Part shown: positions 26,671 through 36,430 of the stretch, one piece after another
How the letters are laid out: every line of letters starts with the position of its first letter
Position numbering within the stretch: the first letter of the stretch is position 1
DNA from: JAKFEE01 sp036675815
Lineage (GTDB): Bacteria; Pseudomonadota; Alphaproteobacteria; Rhodospirillales; Magnetospirillaceae
Direction of reading: 5' to 3'
NCBI GenBank assembly: GCA_036675815.1
Contig: JAKFEE010000055.1
Span: 1 to 64,000 of the forward strand
DNA: 64,000 nt
The notes under the pieces: generated by a model
Told to the model about the DNA's origin: nothing
Database searches by the model: none
Seen by the model: only the letters and a program-made list of their open reading frames with translations
Position numbers and translations under genes: made by a program

Positions 26671-27156
26671 TTACTGAACGGCGGTCACGCCGCGGCGGTT
26701 CTGCGACCAGGCCGCCTCGTTCGAGCCGACGGAAACCGGGCGCTCCTTGCCATAGGAGATCGTCTTGATCCGGTTGGCGGCGACGCCCTGCGACACCAGG
26801 TAGTTCTTCACCGAGCTGGCGCGACGCTCGCCGAGGGCCAGGTTGTACTCACGGGTGCCGCGCTCGTCGGCATGGCCTTCGACTACGACGGCGGCGTTCG
26901 GATACTGCTGCAGCCACGCGGCCTGCTTGTCCAGGGTGGCGCGGGCATCGCTGCGCAGGCTGTACTTGTCGAAATCGAAGAACACGCGATCGCCGACATT
27001 GGCCACCAGGTCGGCCTGGCTGCCGGGCTGCACGCCCGCGGGGGCGGCAATGGCGCCCTGGCCGGCGCCGGCGGTGGCGCCGGTGTCCTGCGGGGCCGTT
27101 TCACAAGCGGCCAGAGCAGCGGCGACGGCGACGACGGTGAGAATACGCTTCATCAT
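26671..27156 (-). CDS. pal: Peptidoglycan-associated lipoprotein
   Basis: Outer-membrane lipoprotein of the Tol-Pal envelope system, 161 aa. Lipobox LAAC (MMKRILTVVAVAAALAAC) with lipidation at Cys18. The OmpA-like peptidoglycan-binding domain has VFFDFDKYSLRSDARATLDK, VVVEGHADERGTREYNLALG, ERRASSVKNYLVSQGV and ISYGKERPVS. AAGGGGG precedes the ATG. It is separated from tolB by a terminator-like hairpin and about 295 bp, so it probably has its own promoter. The usual downstream ybgF/cpoB is absent. Confidence 0.96.
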   Translation of the reverse strand: MMKRILTVVAVAAALAACETAPQDTGATAGAGQGAIAAPAGVQPGSQADLVANVGDRVFFDFDKYSLRSDARATLDKQAAWLQQYPNAAVVVEGHADERGTREYNLALGERRASSVKNYLVSQGVAANRIKTISYGKERPVSVGSNEAAWSQNRRGVTAVQ

Positions 27157-27401
27157 TTCTGGTAACCCCCTTACAGGCGGATATGAATCGTCCTGATACT
27201 AGAAGAACGACGTTGCCTGGCCATCCTGGCCGCCGGCCGCGACTACAGCGCGCTTTGGACCCGGCTGTAACCGCACGTTTCGTGTCGGGCGGACTATACG
27301 GAATCGCGTATTGCAAGGCAAGCGCATGCGAGGTGCTGTGTCGCGCTTTCGTGTTATTGTGGCCGCATCGTGACTTGGCTGCAACACCCGGCGCATAAGA
27401 A

Positions 27402-27430
27402 GAACGCCGGCGACGATTTCGCCGGCGTTC
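27402..27430 (-). terminator. Probable terminator after tolB
   Basis: GAACGCCGGCG (27402-27412) pairs with CGCCGGCGTTC (27420-27430), 7-base loop. On the minus strand it is followed by TTCTTATG, a short pyrimidine run. It lies 20 bp past the tolB stop. The remaining 27157-27401 shows no gene and presumably carries the pal promoter. Confidence 0.75.
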
Positions 27431-27450
27431 GGACGCTCAGGGGTAGAGCT

Positions 27451-28797
27451 TCATGGGGTGAGCGGCGACCATGCCGGGTCGGAGGCATCCAAGGGAGTCG
27501 TCAGCAGGCGCTCGTTGACGCCGGTGACGTCGATCGTATACAGGCGATGCGATTCGCCCCGGCCAGCCGAATCGCCGCGGGTCTGGCGATAGAACATCAG
27601 CACCCGGCCATTGGGCGCCCAGGTCGGGCTCTCCACCAGATACCCCGAGGCCAGCAGGCGTTCGCCCGAGCCGTCGGGGCGCATGACGCCGATGTAGAAT
27701 TCGCCGCCCTTCTGCTTGGTGAAGGCGATCAGGTCGCCGCGCGGCGACCACACCGGCGTGCCGTAGCGGCCGTCGCCGAAGCTGATGCGCTGGGCATTGC
27801 CGCCACTGGAATCCATGACGTAGATCTGCTGCGTGCCGCCACGGTCCGATTCGAACACGATCTGCGAGCCATCGGGCGCATAGGACGGGCCGGTGTCGAT
27901 CGAGGGATTGTCGGTCAGCCGGCGCGAGCGCCGCGTGCGCAGGTCCATCTCGTAGATTTCGGAATTGCCGTCGGCGGCCATGCTCATGACCACCTTGTTG
28001 CCGTCCGGCGAGAAGCGCGGGGCAAAGGTCATTCCGGGGAAGTCTCCCAGGACCTCGCGGCGGCCGGTATCGATCTGCAGGATGTAGACGCGCGGCCGGT
28101 TGCGGAAATACGACAGGTAGGTGATCTCGCGCATCTGCGGCGAGAAGCGCGGCGTCAGCACCAGGTCCGAGCCATCCGTCAGGAACTTATGATTCGCCCC
28201 GTCCTGATCCATGATGGCCAAGCGCTTGACGCGCTTGTCCTTCGGGCCGCTCTCGGCGACATAGACGATCTGCGTGTCGAAATAGCCCGATTCCCCGGTC
28301 AGCCGCTTGTAGATGGCGTCGGCGATCAGATGGGCGATGCGGCGCCAGCCCTTGGCATCGGCGGTGTAGGCCTGCCCGGTGAGCTGCACCTCGGCCATTA
28401 CGTCCCACAGGCGGAATTCGACGCGCAATCGTCCGTCCGGCAGCTGTTCGACGCGGCCGTTGACCAGGGCCTGGGCACTGATCGCCTTCCAGTCGGCGAA
28501 GCGGGGCTGCACCTGCAGCGCCTGCGCCGTCTGGATGAAGGACCGCGGGTCGACGGGGCGGAACAGGCCCGAGCGCTCGAGATCGGCCGAGACGACGCGC
28601 GACATGTCGCGGCCGAACTCGCTTTCCTTGACATTGAGGCCGGTGAACTCGGTAATGGCGATCGGCAACGGCTGCATATGGCCGCGGGTGATGTCGAGGC
28701 GTAGTTCGGCCACGGCCGGCGGCACCACGGCAATGGCCAGCACGATGCCGGTCGCGGCGGCGACGGCGAGGGAACGGAGGCGGTAAAGCACGGTCAT
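27451..28797 (-). CDS. tolB: Tol-Pal system beta-propeller protein TolB
   Basis: Periplasmic protein linking TolA and Pal, 448 aa. The signal peptide follows MTVLYRLRSL and ends at VVPPAVAE; the N-terminal domain LRLDITRGHMQPLPIAITEF precedes WD40-like (PD40) repeats such as PRFSPDGNKVVMSMAADGNS, PSYAPDGSQIVFESDRGGTQ and PVWSPRGDLIAFTKQKGGEF. The start at 28797 overlaps the tolA stop as ATGA; earlier in-frame codons to 28848 lie within tolA. Confidence 0.96.
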   Translation of the reverse strand: MTVLYRLRSLAVAAATGIVLAIAVVPPAVAELRLDITRGHMQPLPIAITEFTGLNVKESEFGRDMSRVVSADLERSGLFRPVDPRSFIQTAQALQVQPRFADWKAISAQALVNGRVEQLPDGRLRVEFRLWDVMAEVQLTGQAYTADAKGWRRIAHLIADAIYKRLTGESGYFDTQIVYVAESGPKDKRVKRLAIMDQDGANHKFLTDGSDLVLTPRFSPQMREITYLSYFRNRPRVYILQIDTGRREVLGDFPGMTFAPRFSPDGNKVVMSMAADGNSEIYEMDLRTRRSRRLTDNPSIDTGPSYAPDGSQIVFESDRGGTQQIYVMDSSGGNAQRISFGDGRYGTPVWSPRGDLIAFTKQKGGEFYIGVMRPDGSGERLLASGYLVESPTWAPNGRVLMFYRQTRGDSAGRGESHRLYTIDVTGVNERLLTTPLDASDPAWSPLTP

Positions 28798-29705
28798 CTC
28801 CCGACGATCATTTCTCTGGGGTTGAAGGTCAGCGTCATCGATTTCCATTGGTCATACTTGTCGCCCGGCAGGCCCTTGAGCGGGCTGCAGATCAGCACTG
28901 CCCGCCGCGCGCTCTCGGCGGCGGTGCGCCAAAACGGATCGGCCTTGGACTCGACGATCTGGGCGCTTTGCACGGTGCCGTCCGGGTTGTAGAAGGCCCG
29001 CACTTCGACCACCAGATTCTCGGCGTCCTTGGCGCCGGCCGGAACGTTCCAGCAGCGCTGAATCTGCGAGATGATGGCGTCCTTCACCGTGGCGCTGAGC
29101 GGTTCGGCCGAGTTGTGCATCGTCGAGCCGCGCTCGTGCGCATTGGGCAGGTTGGCGGCCATTTGCTTCTGCGGCTCGGGGCTCGGCGGTTTCGGCTGCT
29201 CCTTGAACTTCTCGATCGTCTTCAGCAACTGGTCGAATTCGTCCGGCGGCGGCTTCGGCTTGGCCTTGGGCTTGACCTCGGCCAGCTTCGGCGGCTGTGG
29301 CTTGGGCTTCGGCTCCGGCTTGGGCTCCGGCTTCGGTTCCGGCTTCGGTTCCGGCTTCGGTTCCGGCTTGGGCTCCGGCTTGGGCTCCGGCTTGGGCTCC
29401 GGCTTGGGCTCCGGCTTGGGCTCCGGCTTGGGCTCCGGCTTCGGCTCCGGCTTGGGCTCTGGTTTCGGTTCGGGCTTCGGCGGCTCGGGCTTGGATTCTT
29501 CCTTGGGCGGCTCGGGCTTGGGCTCCGGCTCTTTCACCTTCTTTGGCGGCGGATTCGTCTTGTCGGCGATCTGCACCACTTCGACCACCATCGCCTGCTC
29601 GATCTCGACCGGGTCGCGCCACAGCTCGGGCAAGCCGAACAAGGCCAGCAGGAACACGACGAGATGCAGAAGGCCCGAGAAGACGAAGCCGTTGCGCATT
29701 TCCAT
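28794..29705 (-). CDS. tolA: TolA-like envelope protein with long KPEP repeat
   Basis: 303-aa inner-membrane-anchored protein spanning the periplasm. One N-terminal helix (GFVFSGLLHLVVFLLALFGL), then a low-complexity rod of about 90 residues made of Glu-Pro-Lys-Pro tetrapeptides (residues about 55-140). The C-terminal domain has VKDAIISQIQRCWNVPAGAK and VEVRAFYNPDGTVQSAQIVE, as in TolA/TonB C-terminal folds that contact TolB-Pal. Position between tolR and tolB identifies it as TolA rather than TonB. The repeat is encoded by a 12-bp unit and is prone to length change. Confidence 0.92.
   Translation of the reverse strand: MEMRNGFVFSGLLHLVVFLLALFGLPELWRDPVEIEQAMVVEVVQIADKTNPPPKKVKEPEPKPEPPKEESKPEPPKPEPKPEPKPEPKPEPKPEPKPEPKPEPKPEPKPEPKPEPKPEPKPEPKPEPKPEPKPKPQPPKLAEVKPKAKPKPPPDEFDQLLKTIEKFKEQPKPPSPEPQKQMAANLPNAHERGSTMHNSAEPLSATVKDAIISQIQRCWNVPAGAKDAENLVVEVRAFYNPDGTVQSAQIVESKADPFWRTAAESARRAVLICSPLKGLPGDKYDQWKSMTLTFNPREMIVGR
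29302..29535 (-). repeat. 12-bp tandem repeat encoding EPKP in tolA
   Basis: GGCTTGGGCTCC/GGCTTCGGTTCC units (plus-strand reading) repeat with 12-bp period, most regular between about 29310 and 29475, each encoding Lys-Pro-Glu-Pro on the minus strand. Third-base variation among units shows the array is not freshly expanded throughout. Confidence 0.9.
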
Positions 29706-29709
29706 GATG

Positions 29710-30162
29710 TCAGCGGGCGCCCTTGCGCCCAGCCCCTTGCGGTTGTTGGGTCACCAGCGCCACCTTGGTGAAGCCGGCGGCGCCCAAGGTGCCCATGACC
29801 TCGGCGACACGGCCGTAATTCACGTTCTCGTCGCCGCGTACGAAGATGCGGGTGTCGGTCTTCTGCGCCACCACCGCCTGCAGGCGCGGCGCCAGTTCGG
29901 TGAGGTCGACCGCGGTCTCCTGCAGCCAGATGCTGCCGTCGGACTTGACGCTGACCGACAACGGCTTGTCGTCGCCTTTCAGCGCCTTGGCCGAGGTTTT
30001 CGGCAGTTCGACCTGGACACCGGCGGTGAGCAGCGGCGCCGTCACCATGAAGATGACCAGCAGCACCAGCATCACGTCGACCATCGGGGTGACGTTGATC
30101 TCGCTGACCGGCCGAAAGCGCCGTTGATGGCGCCGGCCGCCGCCTCCGAGCGACATCGCCAT
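29710..30162 (-). CDS. tolR: Tol biopolymer transport protein TolR
   Basis: ExbD/TolR-family inner-membrane protein, 150 aa. N-terminal RFRPVSEINVTPMVDVMLVL followed by LVIFMVTAPLLTAGVQVELP gives the single helix with the proton-channel Asp in PMVDVMLVL. The periplasmic domain contains LSVSVKSDGSIWL and IFVRGDENVNYGRVAEVMGT. Works with TolQ as a proton-driven motor on TolA. Three bases separate it from tolQ. Confidence 0.96.
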   Translation of the reverse strand: MAMSLGGGGRRHQRRFRPVSEINVTPMVDVMLVLLVIFMVTAPLLTAGVQVELPKTSAKALKGDDKPLSVSVKSDGSIWLQETAVDLTELAPRLQAVVAQKTDTRIFVRGDENVNYGRVAEVMGTLGAAGFTKVALVTQQPQGAGRKGAR

Positions 30163-30165
30163 GGC

Positions 30166-30876
<711 letters not shown>

Positions 30877-30878
30877 GA

Positions 30879-31331
30879 TTACGTCCGATTAGTGGTGAGA
30901 AGATTTTGAAGCTTGGTGCGCAGGCTCGCCGGCACCCGCGCCGGGCGGCCGTTGCGCTGAACGCAGGCGAGTTGCAGGGTCATACGGCAGACGTCAAGAT
31001 CGTCGGTCGGGCTATAGACGACCTGGTCCATGTCGATGGTGGCGCCGCCCAGGGCGACGACCCGCGAGCGCACCTCCAGGCAGTCGTCCAGGCGCGCCGG
31101 GCGGCGGAAATCGGCCTCGCAGCGGCGCACGGCGAAGGCCATGCCGTCGTCGCCCGCCATCAGCCGCGAATGCTCGAGGCCGAACAGCCGCATCATCTCG
31201 GTGCGGGCGCGTTCGGCGAAGTTCAGGTAGTTCGAGTGATAGACGATGCCGAAGGCGTCGGTGTCTTCGAAATACACCCGGATGGGAAAGACATGGATGC
31301 CGGTGCGCAACAGGGTTTGCAGGTCGGTCAT
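30879..31331 (-). CDS. ybgC: Tol-Pal-associated acyl-CoA thioesterase YbgC
   Basis: HotDog-fold thioesterase, 150 aa, first gene of the tol operon. The catalytic segment is RVYFEDTDAFGIVYHSNYLN, with the conserved Asp, and RARTEMMRLFG follows. AVRRCEADFRRPARLDDCLE is also typical of the 4-hydroxybenzoyl-CoA thioesterase/YbgC group. ATG 31331 is the first start after an upstream repeat element. The 118 bp to ruvB are filled by a family-2 repeat. Confidence 0.93.
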   Translation of the reverse strand: MTDLQTLLRTGIHVFPIRVYFEDTDAFGIVYHSNYLNFAERARTEMMRLFGLEHSRLMAGDDGMAFAVRRCEADFRRPARLDDCLEVRSRVVALGGATIDMDQVVYSPTDDLDVCRMTLQLACVQRNGRPARVPASLRTKLQNLLTTNRT

Positions 31332-31342
31332 TGCATTTATTC

Positions 31343-31438
31343 CGTCATTCCCGCGAAAGCGGGAATCCATGCCGCAGTCGTCTCCATGCCGCCGTCGCGG
31401 AAACGCGGACTGGATGCCCGCTTCCGCGGGCATGACGG
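31343..31438. repeat. Dispersed repeat family 2, inverted pair between ruvB and ybgC
   Basis: CGTCATTCCCGCGAAAGCGG with flank (31343-31371) and the inverted arm TGGATGCCCGCTTCCGCGGG with CATGACGG (31411-31438). It occupies nearly all of the space between co-directional ruvB and ybgC. Confidence 0.85.
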
Positions 31439-31449
31439 GTGAAACAGCC

Positions 31450-32477
<1,028 letters not shown>

Positions 32478-32481
<4 letters not shown>

Positions 32482-33110
32482 CGGCTGAGCTCCCGCGCGC
32501 CAAGCTCCTTGAGGCCGGCGCGGATCAGCGCCGGCACGGTGGCCGCTTCGCCCAGGGCTGCGGCGGCCTGGATGACCACCGGATGCGCCTCGAGGCGGCG
32601 ATAACCGAGATTGACCAGGGCCGACAGCGCATCTTCGACGATTCCGCCGGTTTGCGCGGCAACCGAGATCGGCGCAGCCCCCGGCGCCGCCGGCACGAAC
32701 GGCGTCGCCACCAGCGCCGCCTTGTCCTTCAGTTCGGCGACGATGCGGGCGCCGAGCTTCGGCCCGACGCCGCTGGCCCGGGTCAGCGCCGTCTTGTCCT
32801 GGGCGGCGATGGCCGCCATGAGTTGCTCGGGCGACAGCACCGTCAGGATGGCCAGCGCCACTTTGCTGCCGACGCCCTGCACGGTGGTCAGCAGGCGGAA
32901 CCATTCCTTGTCGCCGGCATCGGCGAAGCCGTAGAGGTGGATGTGGTCCTCGCGCACATGCGTCTCGACGTGCACGGTCACGGCGGCGCCGACGGCGAGG
33001 CGGGAGAGGGTGCGGCCCGAGCAGAACACCAGGTAGCCGACGCCGCCGACGTCGATCACCGCCCAGTCGTCGCCGAGGCCGTCGACGATGCCCTTGAGTC
33101 TGGCGATCAC
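32478..33110 (-). CDS. ruvA: Holliday junction DNA helicase subunit RuvA
   Basis: Tetrameric junction-binding protein, 210 aa. N-terminal OB fold MIARLKGIVDGLGDDWAVID, then tandem helix-hairpin-helix region with VQGVGSKVALAILTVLSPEQ and ASGVGPKLGARIVAELKDK. The C-terminal RuvB-interacting domain contains ALSALVNLGYRRLEAHPVV. Overlaps both neighbours by 4 nt. Confidence 0.97.
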
Positions 33111-33604
33111 GACAGCGCCTCATGCAGGTGTCGGGCGGTGGCGCGATGGTGGGCATGGCAGATGGCCACCGCCAGGGCATCGGCGGCATCGGGGCTGGCC
33201 ACCAGGCAGCCGGGGAGCAAGGTGCGCACCATCACCCCGACCTGGTCCTTGGCAGCGCGGCCGGTGCCGACGACCGCCTGCTTGACCAGCGTCGGAGCAT
33301 ATTCGGCGACGGGGATGCCGGCGGCGGCCGGGGCGAGCAGCGCCACGCCGCGCGCCTGCCCGAGCTTCAGGGTCGAGGCGGGATTGCGGTTGACGAAGGT
33401 CTCCTCCACTGCCGCCTCGCTCGGGCCATAGCGTTCGATGATGGCAACCAGGCCGCCGTACAGTTGCGCCAGACGCTCGGCGAGGCTGAGGGAATCGTCC
33501 GAGCGCACGACTCCGTCCGCGACCGGGCGCAGGCGGTTGTCGGCCACCTCGATCACCCCCCAGCCGGTCACACGCAACCCGGGATCCAGCCCCAGCAGCC
33601 TCAT
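33107..33604 (-). CDS. ruvC: Crossover junction endodeoxyribonuclease RuvC
   Basis: Resolves Holliday junctions, 165 aa. RNase-H-like active site: Asp7 in LLGLDPGLRVTGWG, Glu in AAVEETFVNRNPASTLKLGQ, and the C-terminal acidic pair in ASPDAADALAVAICHAHH. ATG 33604 has GGAG five bases upstream. The reading frame continues upstream into repeat DNA without homology. Coupled to ruvA by ATGA. Confidence 0.97.
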   Translation of the reverse strand: MRLLGLDPGLRVTGWGVIEVADNRLRPVADGVVRSDDSLSLAERLAQLYGGLVAIIERYGPSEAAVEETFVNRNPASTLKLGQARGVALLAPAAAGIPVAEYAPTLVKQAVVGTGRAAKDQVGVMVRTLLPGCLVASPDAADALAVAICHAHHRATARHLHEALS

Positions 33605-33622
33605 CCGTTCTCCATCCAATCT

Positions 33623-33895
33623 TTCGTCATTCCCGCGAATAAAGTTAGTGAAGGAATTCCCTTTTCCGTCACCCCGCGGAAGCGGGGGTCCATATTTGAA
33701 CCGCACAGCGCCCGAGTAACCGAACGTTGTGCGGTTCAGCGATGGATTCCCGCTTTCGCGGGAATGACGAAACAATTGACCGCTTCCTTCACACGCTCGA
33801 AAGCGGGAACCCATGGCCGTGCCGGTACCGGCCTCGTCGATCAAGGCTCGACCTTGCACAGGCATGGACCCCCGCTTTCGCGGGGGTGACGAAAT
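33623..33895. repeat. Cluster of dispersed repeat family 2 between yebC and ruvC
   Basis: At least four arms: a broken copy (33623-33640), GTCACCCCGCGGAAGCGGGG (33668-33687), GGATTCCCGCTTTCGCGGGA (33743-33762), a decayed arm (33797-33813) and GGACCCCCGCTTTCGCGGGG (33866-33885). Within the middle pair an extra exact 11-bp inverted repeat TGAACCGCACA/TGTGCGGTTCA (33697-33707, 33728-33738) continues the symmetry inward. Almost the whole 298-bp gap is repeat. Confidence 0.85.
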
Positions 33896-33902
33896 CCCAC
33901 CC

Positions 33903-34652
33903 CTAGGCCAACCGCTCCATCACGTCGTCGGGAATCTCGAAATTCGCCTGCACCCGCTGGACGTCATCGTTGTCTTCCAGCACGTCGAGCAGCTTCAACA
34001 GCGCCTGCGCCGTCTGTTCGTCGCCGATCGGCACCGTCGTCTGCGGTTTCCAGTCGAGACGGGCACTGGTCGGTGCGCCGAAGCGGGTCTCCAGCGCCTC
34101 GCGCACCGCGCCCAGATCGTCGGGGCTGCAGGTGATCTCATGGCCGTCCTCGGTCGACTCGACGTTCTCGGCGCCGGCCTCCAGCGCCGCCTCGAACATG
34201 TCCTCGGAGCTGGCGACCTCGACCTTGTAGTGGATGGCGCCGATGCGGTCGAACATGAATGACACGCTGTTGGTCTCGCCCAGATTGCCGCCGTGCTTGC
34301 CGAAGGCCGAGCGGACCTCCGAGGCGGTGCGGTTGCGGTTGTCGGTCAGCCCCTCGACGATGATGGCGACGCTGCCCGGGCCATAGCCCTCATAGCGCAC
34401 TTCCTCGAAGTTGGTGTCGTCGCCGCCGCCGCTGCCGCGCTTGATGGCGCGCTCCATCGTGTCCTTGGGCATGTTGGCTTCCTTGGCCGCCTGGACGGCG
34501 GCGCGCAGGCGCGGATTGGCGGCGGGGTCGGGCAGGCCGGTCTTTGCGGAAACGGTCAATTCGCGGATGATCTTGGTGAAGACTTTGGCGCGCTTGGCGT
34601 CCTGAGCCCCCTTGCGATGCATGATGTTCTTGAACTGCGAATGACCGGCCAT
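33903..34652 (-). CDS. yebC: YebC/PmpR-family DNA-binding protein (TACO1-like)
   Basis: 249-aa protein of the YebC family, described as a transcriptional regulator and, more recently, as a translation factor for proline stretches. N-terminal MAGHSQFKNIMHRKGAQDAK and RAKVFTKIIRELTVSAKTG are diagnostic, with RAIKRGSGGGDDTNFEEVRY and GYGPGSVAIIVEGLTDNRNR following. It is upstream of ruvC as usual. The proline-rich TolA rod in this window would be a natural candidate substrate if the translation role holds (inference). Confidence 0.95.
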   Translation of the reverse strand: MAGHSQFKNIMHRKGAQDAKRAKVFTKIIRELTVSAKTGLPDPAANPRLRAAVQAAKEANMPKDTMERAIKRGSGGGDDTNFEEVRYEGYGPGSVAIIVEGLTDNRNRTASEVRSAFGKHGGNLGETNSVSFMFDRIGAIHYKVEVASSEDMFEAALEAGAENVESTEDGHEITCSPDDLGAVREALETRFGAPTSARLDWKPQTTVPIGDEQTAQALLKLLDVLEDNDDVQRVQANFEIPDDVMERLA

Positions 34653-34842
34653 CGACGAAACCTTCTGTGGTGGAGAAGCCCGTTGTGCCTATACCACATG
34701 CGGAGAAAACGTCCAGCGAGCAGGCGCCCCATCTTTCGAGGAGCGTAGCACGGCAATATGGCGAGAATGCGATGCCGCGCCGCCGGATCGTTGCGGGTTC
34801 TTGGTAGCGCGGAAATGGTAAAGAAAAGGGGAAGGCGAGGGG

Positions 34843-35655
34843 CTATTCGGGGATCGACGGCGGCAACCGGCCGCCCAGGCGCACCGGCGCCACGAATCGC
34901 GCCAGGCCGCTGGTGTCGTCGGTCTCGACCAGCACGCCGCACACGGTTGCCTCGCCGTCGGCCGGCGACAGCCGCTCGCCGGGGATCTTGCGCACGAAGC
35001 GCTGGATGGCGATCTCCTTTTTCATGCCGATCACCGAATCGTAGTCGCCACACATGCCGGCGTCGGTCTGATAGGCGGTGCCCCCCGGCAGGATCTGCGC
35101 ATCGGCGGTGGGCACGTGCGAATGGCTGCCGACCACTAGCGAGACGCGGCCGTCGCAGGTGTGTCCGACCGCCATCTTCTCACTGGTCGCCTCGGCGTGG
35201 ACGTCGACGATGATCGCATCGACACTGGCGCGCACGCGGTGGCGGGCTAGCTCGGCCTCGACGGCCTGGAACGGGTCGTCGAGGGGATCCATGAACAGCC
35301 GGCCCATCACCTGCAAGACCAGCACCTTCCTGCCGCGTGGCGCGGCGAAGACGCCGGCTCCCCGTCCCGGGGTGCCCTTCGGGTAGTTGAGCGGGCGCAG
35401 CAGGCGCGGCTCGCGATCATAATGCGGCAGCACCTCGCGCTGGTCCCAGGCGTGGTTGCCGGTGGTGACGACGTCGGCGCCGGCGGTCAGGAAGTCGTCA
35501 CAGATTTTCGCGGTGATGCCGAAGCCGTGGGCGGCGTTCTCGCCGTTGACGATGACGAAATCGAGGCGTAGCCGGTCGCGCAGGCCGGGCAGGGCGTCGA
35601 CCACCGCATCACGGCCGCTGCGGCCGACGACATCGCCGATGTAGAGAATCCTCAT
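34843..35655 (-). CDS. YmdB-type metallophosphoesterase (TIGR00282)
   Basis: 270-aa calcineurin-like phosphodiesterase. Motifs: MRILYIGDVVGRSGR (Asp), FVIVNGENAAHGFGIT (Asn), VVTTGNHAWDQRE (GNH), DVHAEATSEKMA and VVGSHSHVPTAD (His-x-His). Homologues hydrolyse 2',3'-cyclic nucleotides or cAMP; the substrate here is not known. ATG 35655 overlaps the 5-FCL stop (ATGA); an ATG 12 bp earlier is within that gene. The following 190 bp to yebC contain nothing recognisable. Confidence 0.92.
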   Translation of the reverse strand: MRILYIGDVVGRSGRDAVVDALPGLRDRLRLDFVIVNGENAAHGFGITAKICDDFLTAGADVVTTGNHAWDQREVLPHYDREPRLLRPLNYPKGTPGRGAGVFAAPRGRKVLVLQVMGRLFMDPLDDPFQAVEAELARHRVRASVDAIIVDVHAEATSEKMAVGHTCDGRVSLVVGSHSHVPTADAQILPGGTAYQTDAGMCGDYDSVIGMKKEIAIQRFVRKIPGERLSPADGEATVCGVLVETDDTSGLARFVAPVRLGGRLPPSIPE

Positions 35656-36242
35656 GGCCGCACCCACCGCGTGTCCAACACCGACTCCTCCGTCACGATC
35701 CAGTCCAAACGCTCGTCGTGGCCATCATGCGGCACCGCCGCGATTTGTTGCGCCGAATAGGCGATGCCCACGGCGGCGACCATGCCGGCGCGCCGCAGTC
35801 CCGCAAGTGTGCGGTCATAATAGCCGCCGCCATAGCCAAGACGCCAGCCGGCGGCATCGAAGGCCAGCAAAGGCACCAGCACGACCGTCGGCTCGATCAC
35901 TGGGGCGGATGCCGCCGGATGGCTGGTGCCATGTGCCCCCGGTTCCAGCGGCTCGCCGGGGCGCCACAGGCGGAATTCCAATGGCTGGCGCCGTTCGGCG
36001 ACCACCGGCAGGGCGACGTCGACCACCACCGCCGACAGCGCCGCCAGGAGCGGGCGCACGTCGAGCTCGTCACCCATCGGCCAGTACCCCGCCACCACCG
36101 CCCCGGCCGGCGGGGGTAGATGCTGCAGGAACAGCCGGCGCACCGAAACGGCCGCCGCGGCCGCCCCTTTCAGATGGGCGATGCGCCGCTGCGCGACGGC
36201 ATTGGCTCTCAGGCGCTTCTTGTGATCGTCGGCAGGAGTCAT
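35652..36242 (-). CDS. 5-Formyltetrahydrofolate cyclo-ligase
   Basis: Converts 5-formyl-THF to 5,10-methenyl-THF with ATP, 196 aa. N-terminal basic segment DDHKKRLRANAVAQRRIAHL, VVAGYWPMGDELDVRPLLAA in the middle, and the C-terminal signature VLVPLLAFDAAGWRLGYGGG-YYDRTL. It follows 6S RNA on the same strand, the same order as zapA-ssrS-ygfA in other proteobacteria, so it is probably co-transcribed with 6S RNA. Confidence 0.93.
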   Translation of the reverse strand: MTPADDHKKRLRANAVAQRRIAHLKGAAAAAVSVRRLFLQHLPPPAGAVVAGYWPMGDELDVRPLLAALSAVVVDVALPVVAERRQPLEFRLWRPGEPLEPGAHGTSHPAASAPVIEPTVVLVPLLAFDAAGWRLGYGGGYYDRTLAGLRRAGMVAAVGIAYSAQQIAAVPHDGHDERLDWIVTEESVLDTRWVRP

Positions 36243-36246
36243 CGAA

Positions 36247-36425
36247 GGGTAGGAGTGGGGCCACCTCGGCCGTTGGCGTGATGCTCGTCCTCTCGTGGCC
36301 TGCCAAAGCAGGTGGGCGCCATGTGCCGAGACCACGGCCTCGGTAGGGACAGCTCCCTAGAGGATCGGTATTGGCCCCGGGGACGTGTGCGGACCTGACG
36401 AACCAGGCAGCCACCACTCCTACCC
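36247..36425 (-). ncRNA. ssrS: 6S RNA
   Basis: The 188-bp gap between zapA and the 5-FCL gene is where 6S RNA lies in many proteobacteria. Read on the minus strand, the 5' end GGGTAGGAGTGGTGGCTGCC pairs with the 3' end GGCCCCACTCCTACC (terminal stem of at least 12 bp). The roughly 180-nt span folds inward through further stems such as CCGAGGCCGTGG/CCACG-type pairs and GGGAGCTGTCCC, leaving a central open region, as required to mimic a promoter bubble for sigma-70 RNA polymerase. Ends are approximate. Confidence 0.8.
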
Positions 36426-36430
36426 GGAAT

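Noticed and set aside
33605..33902. Possible CRISPR array
   Set aside because: Repeats are inverted, variable in spacing and form MITE-like pairs; there are no regular spacers or cas genes.
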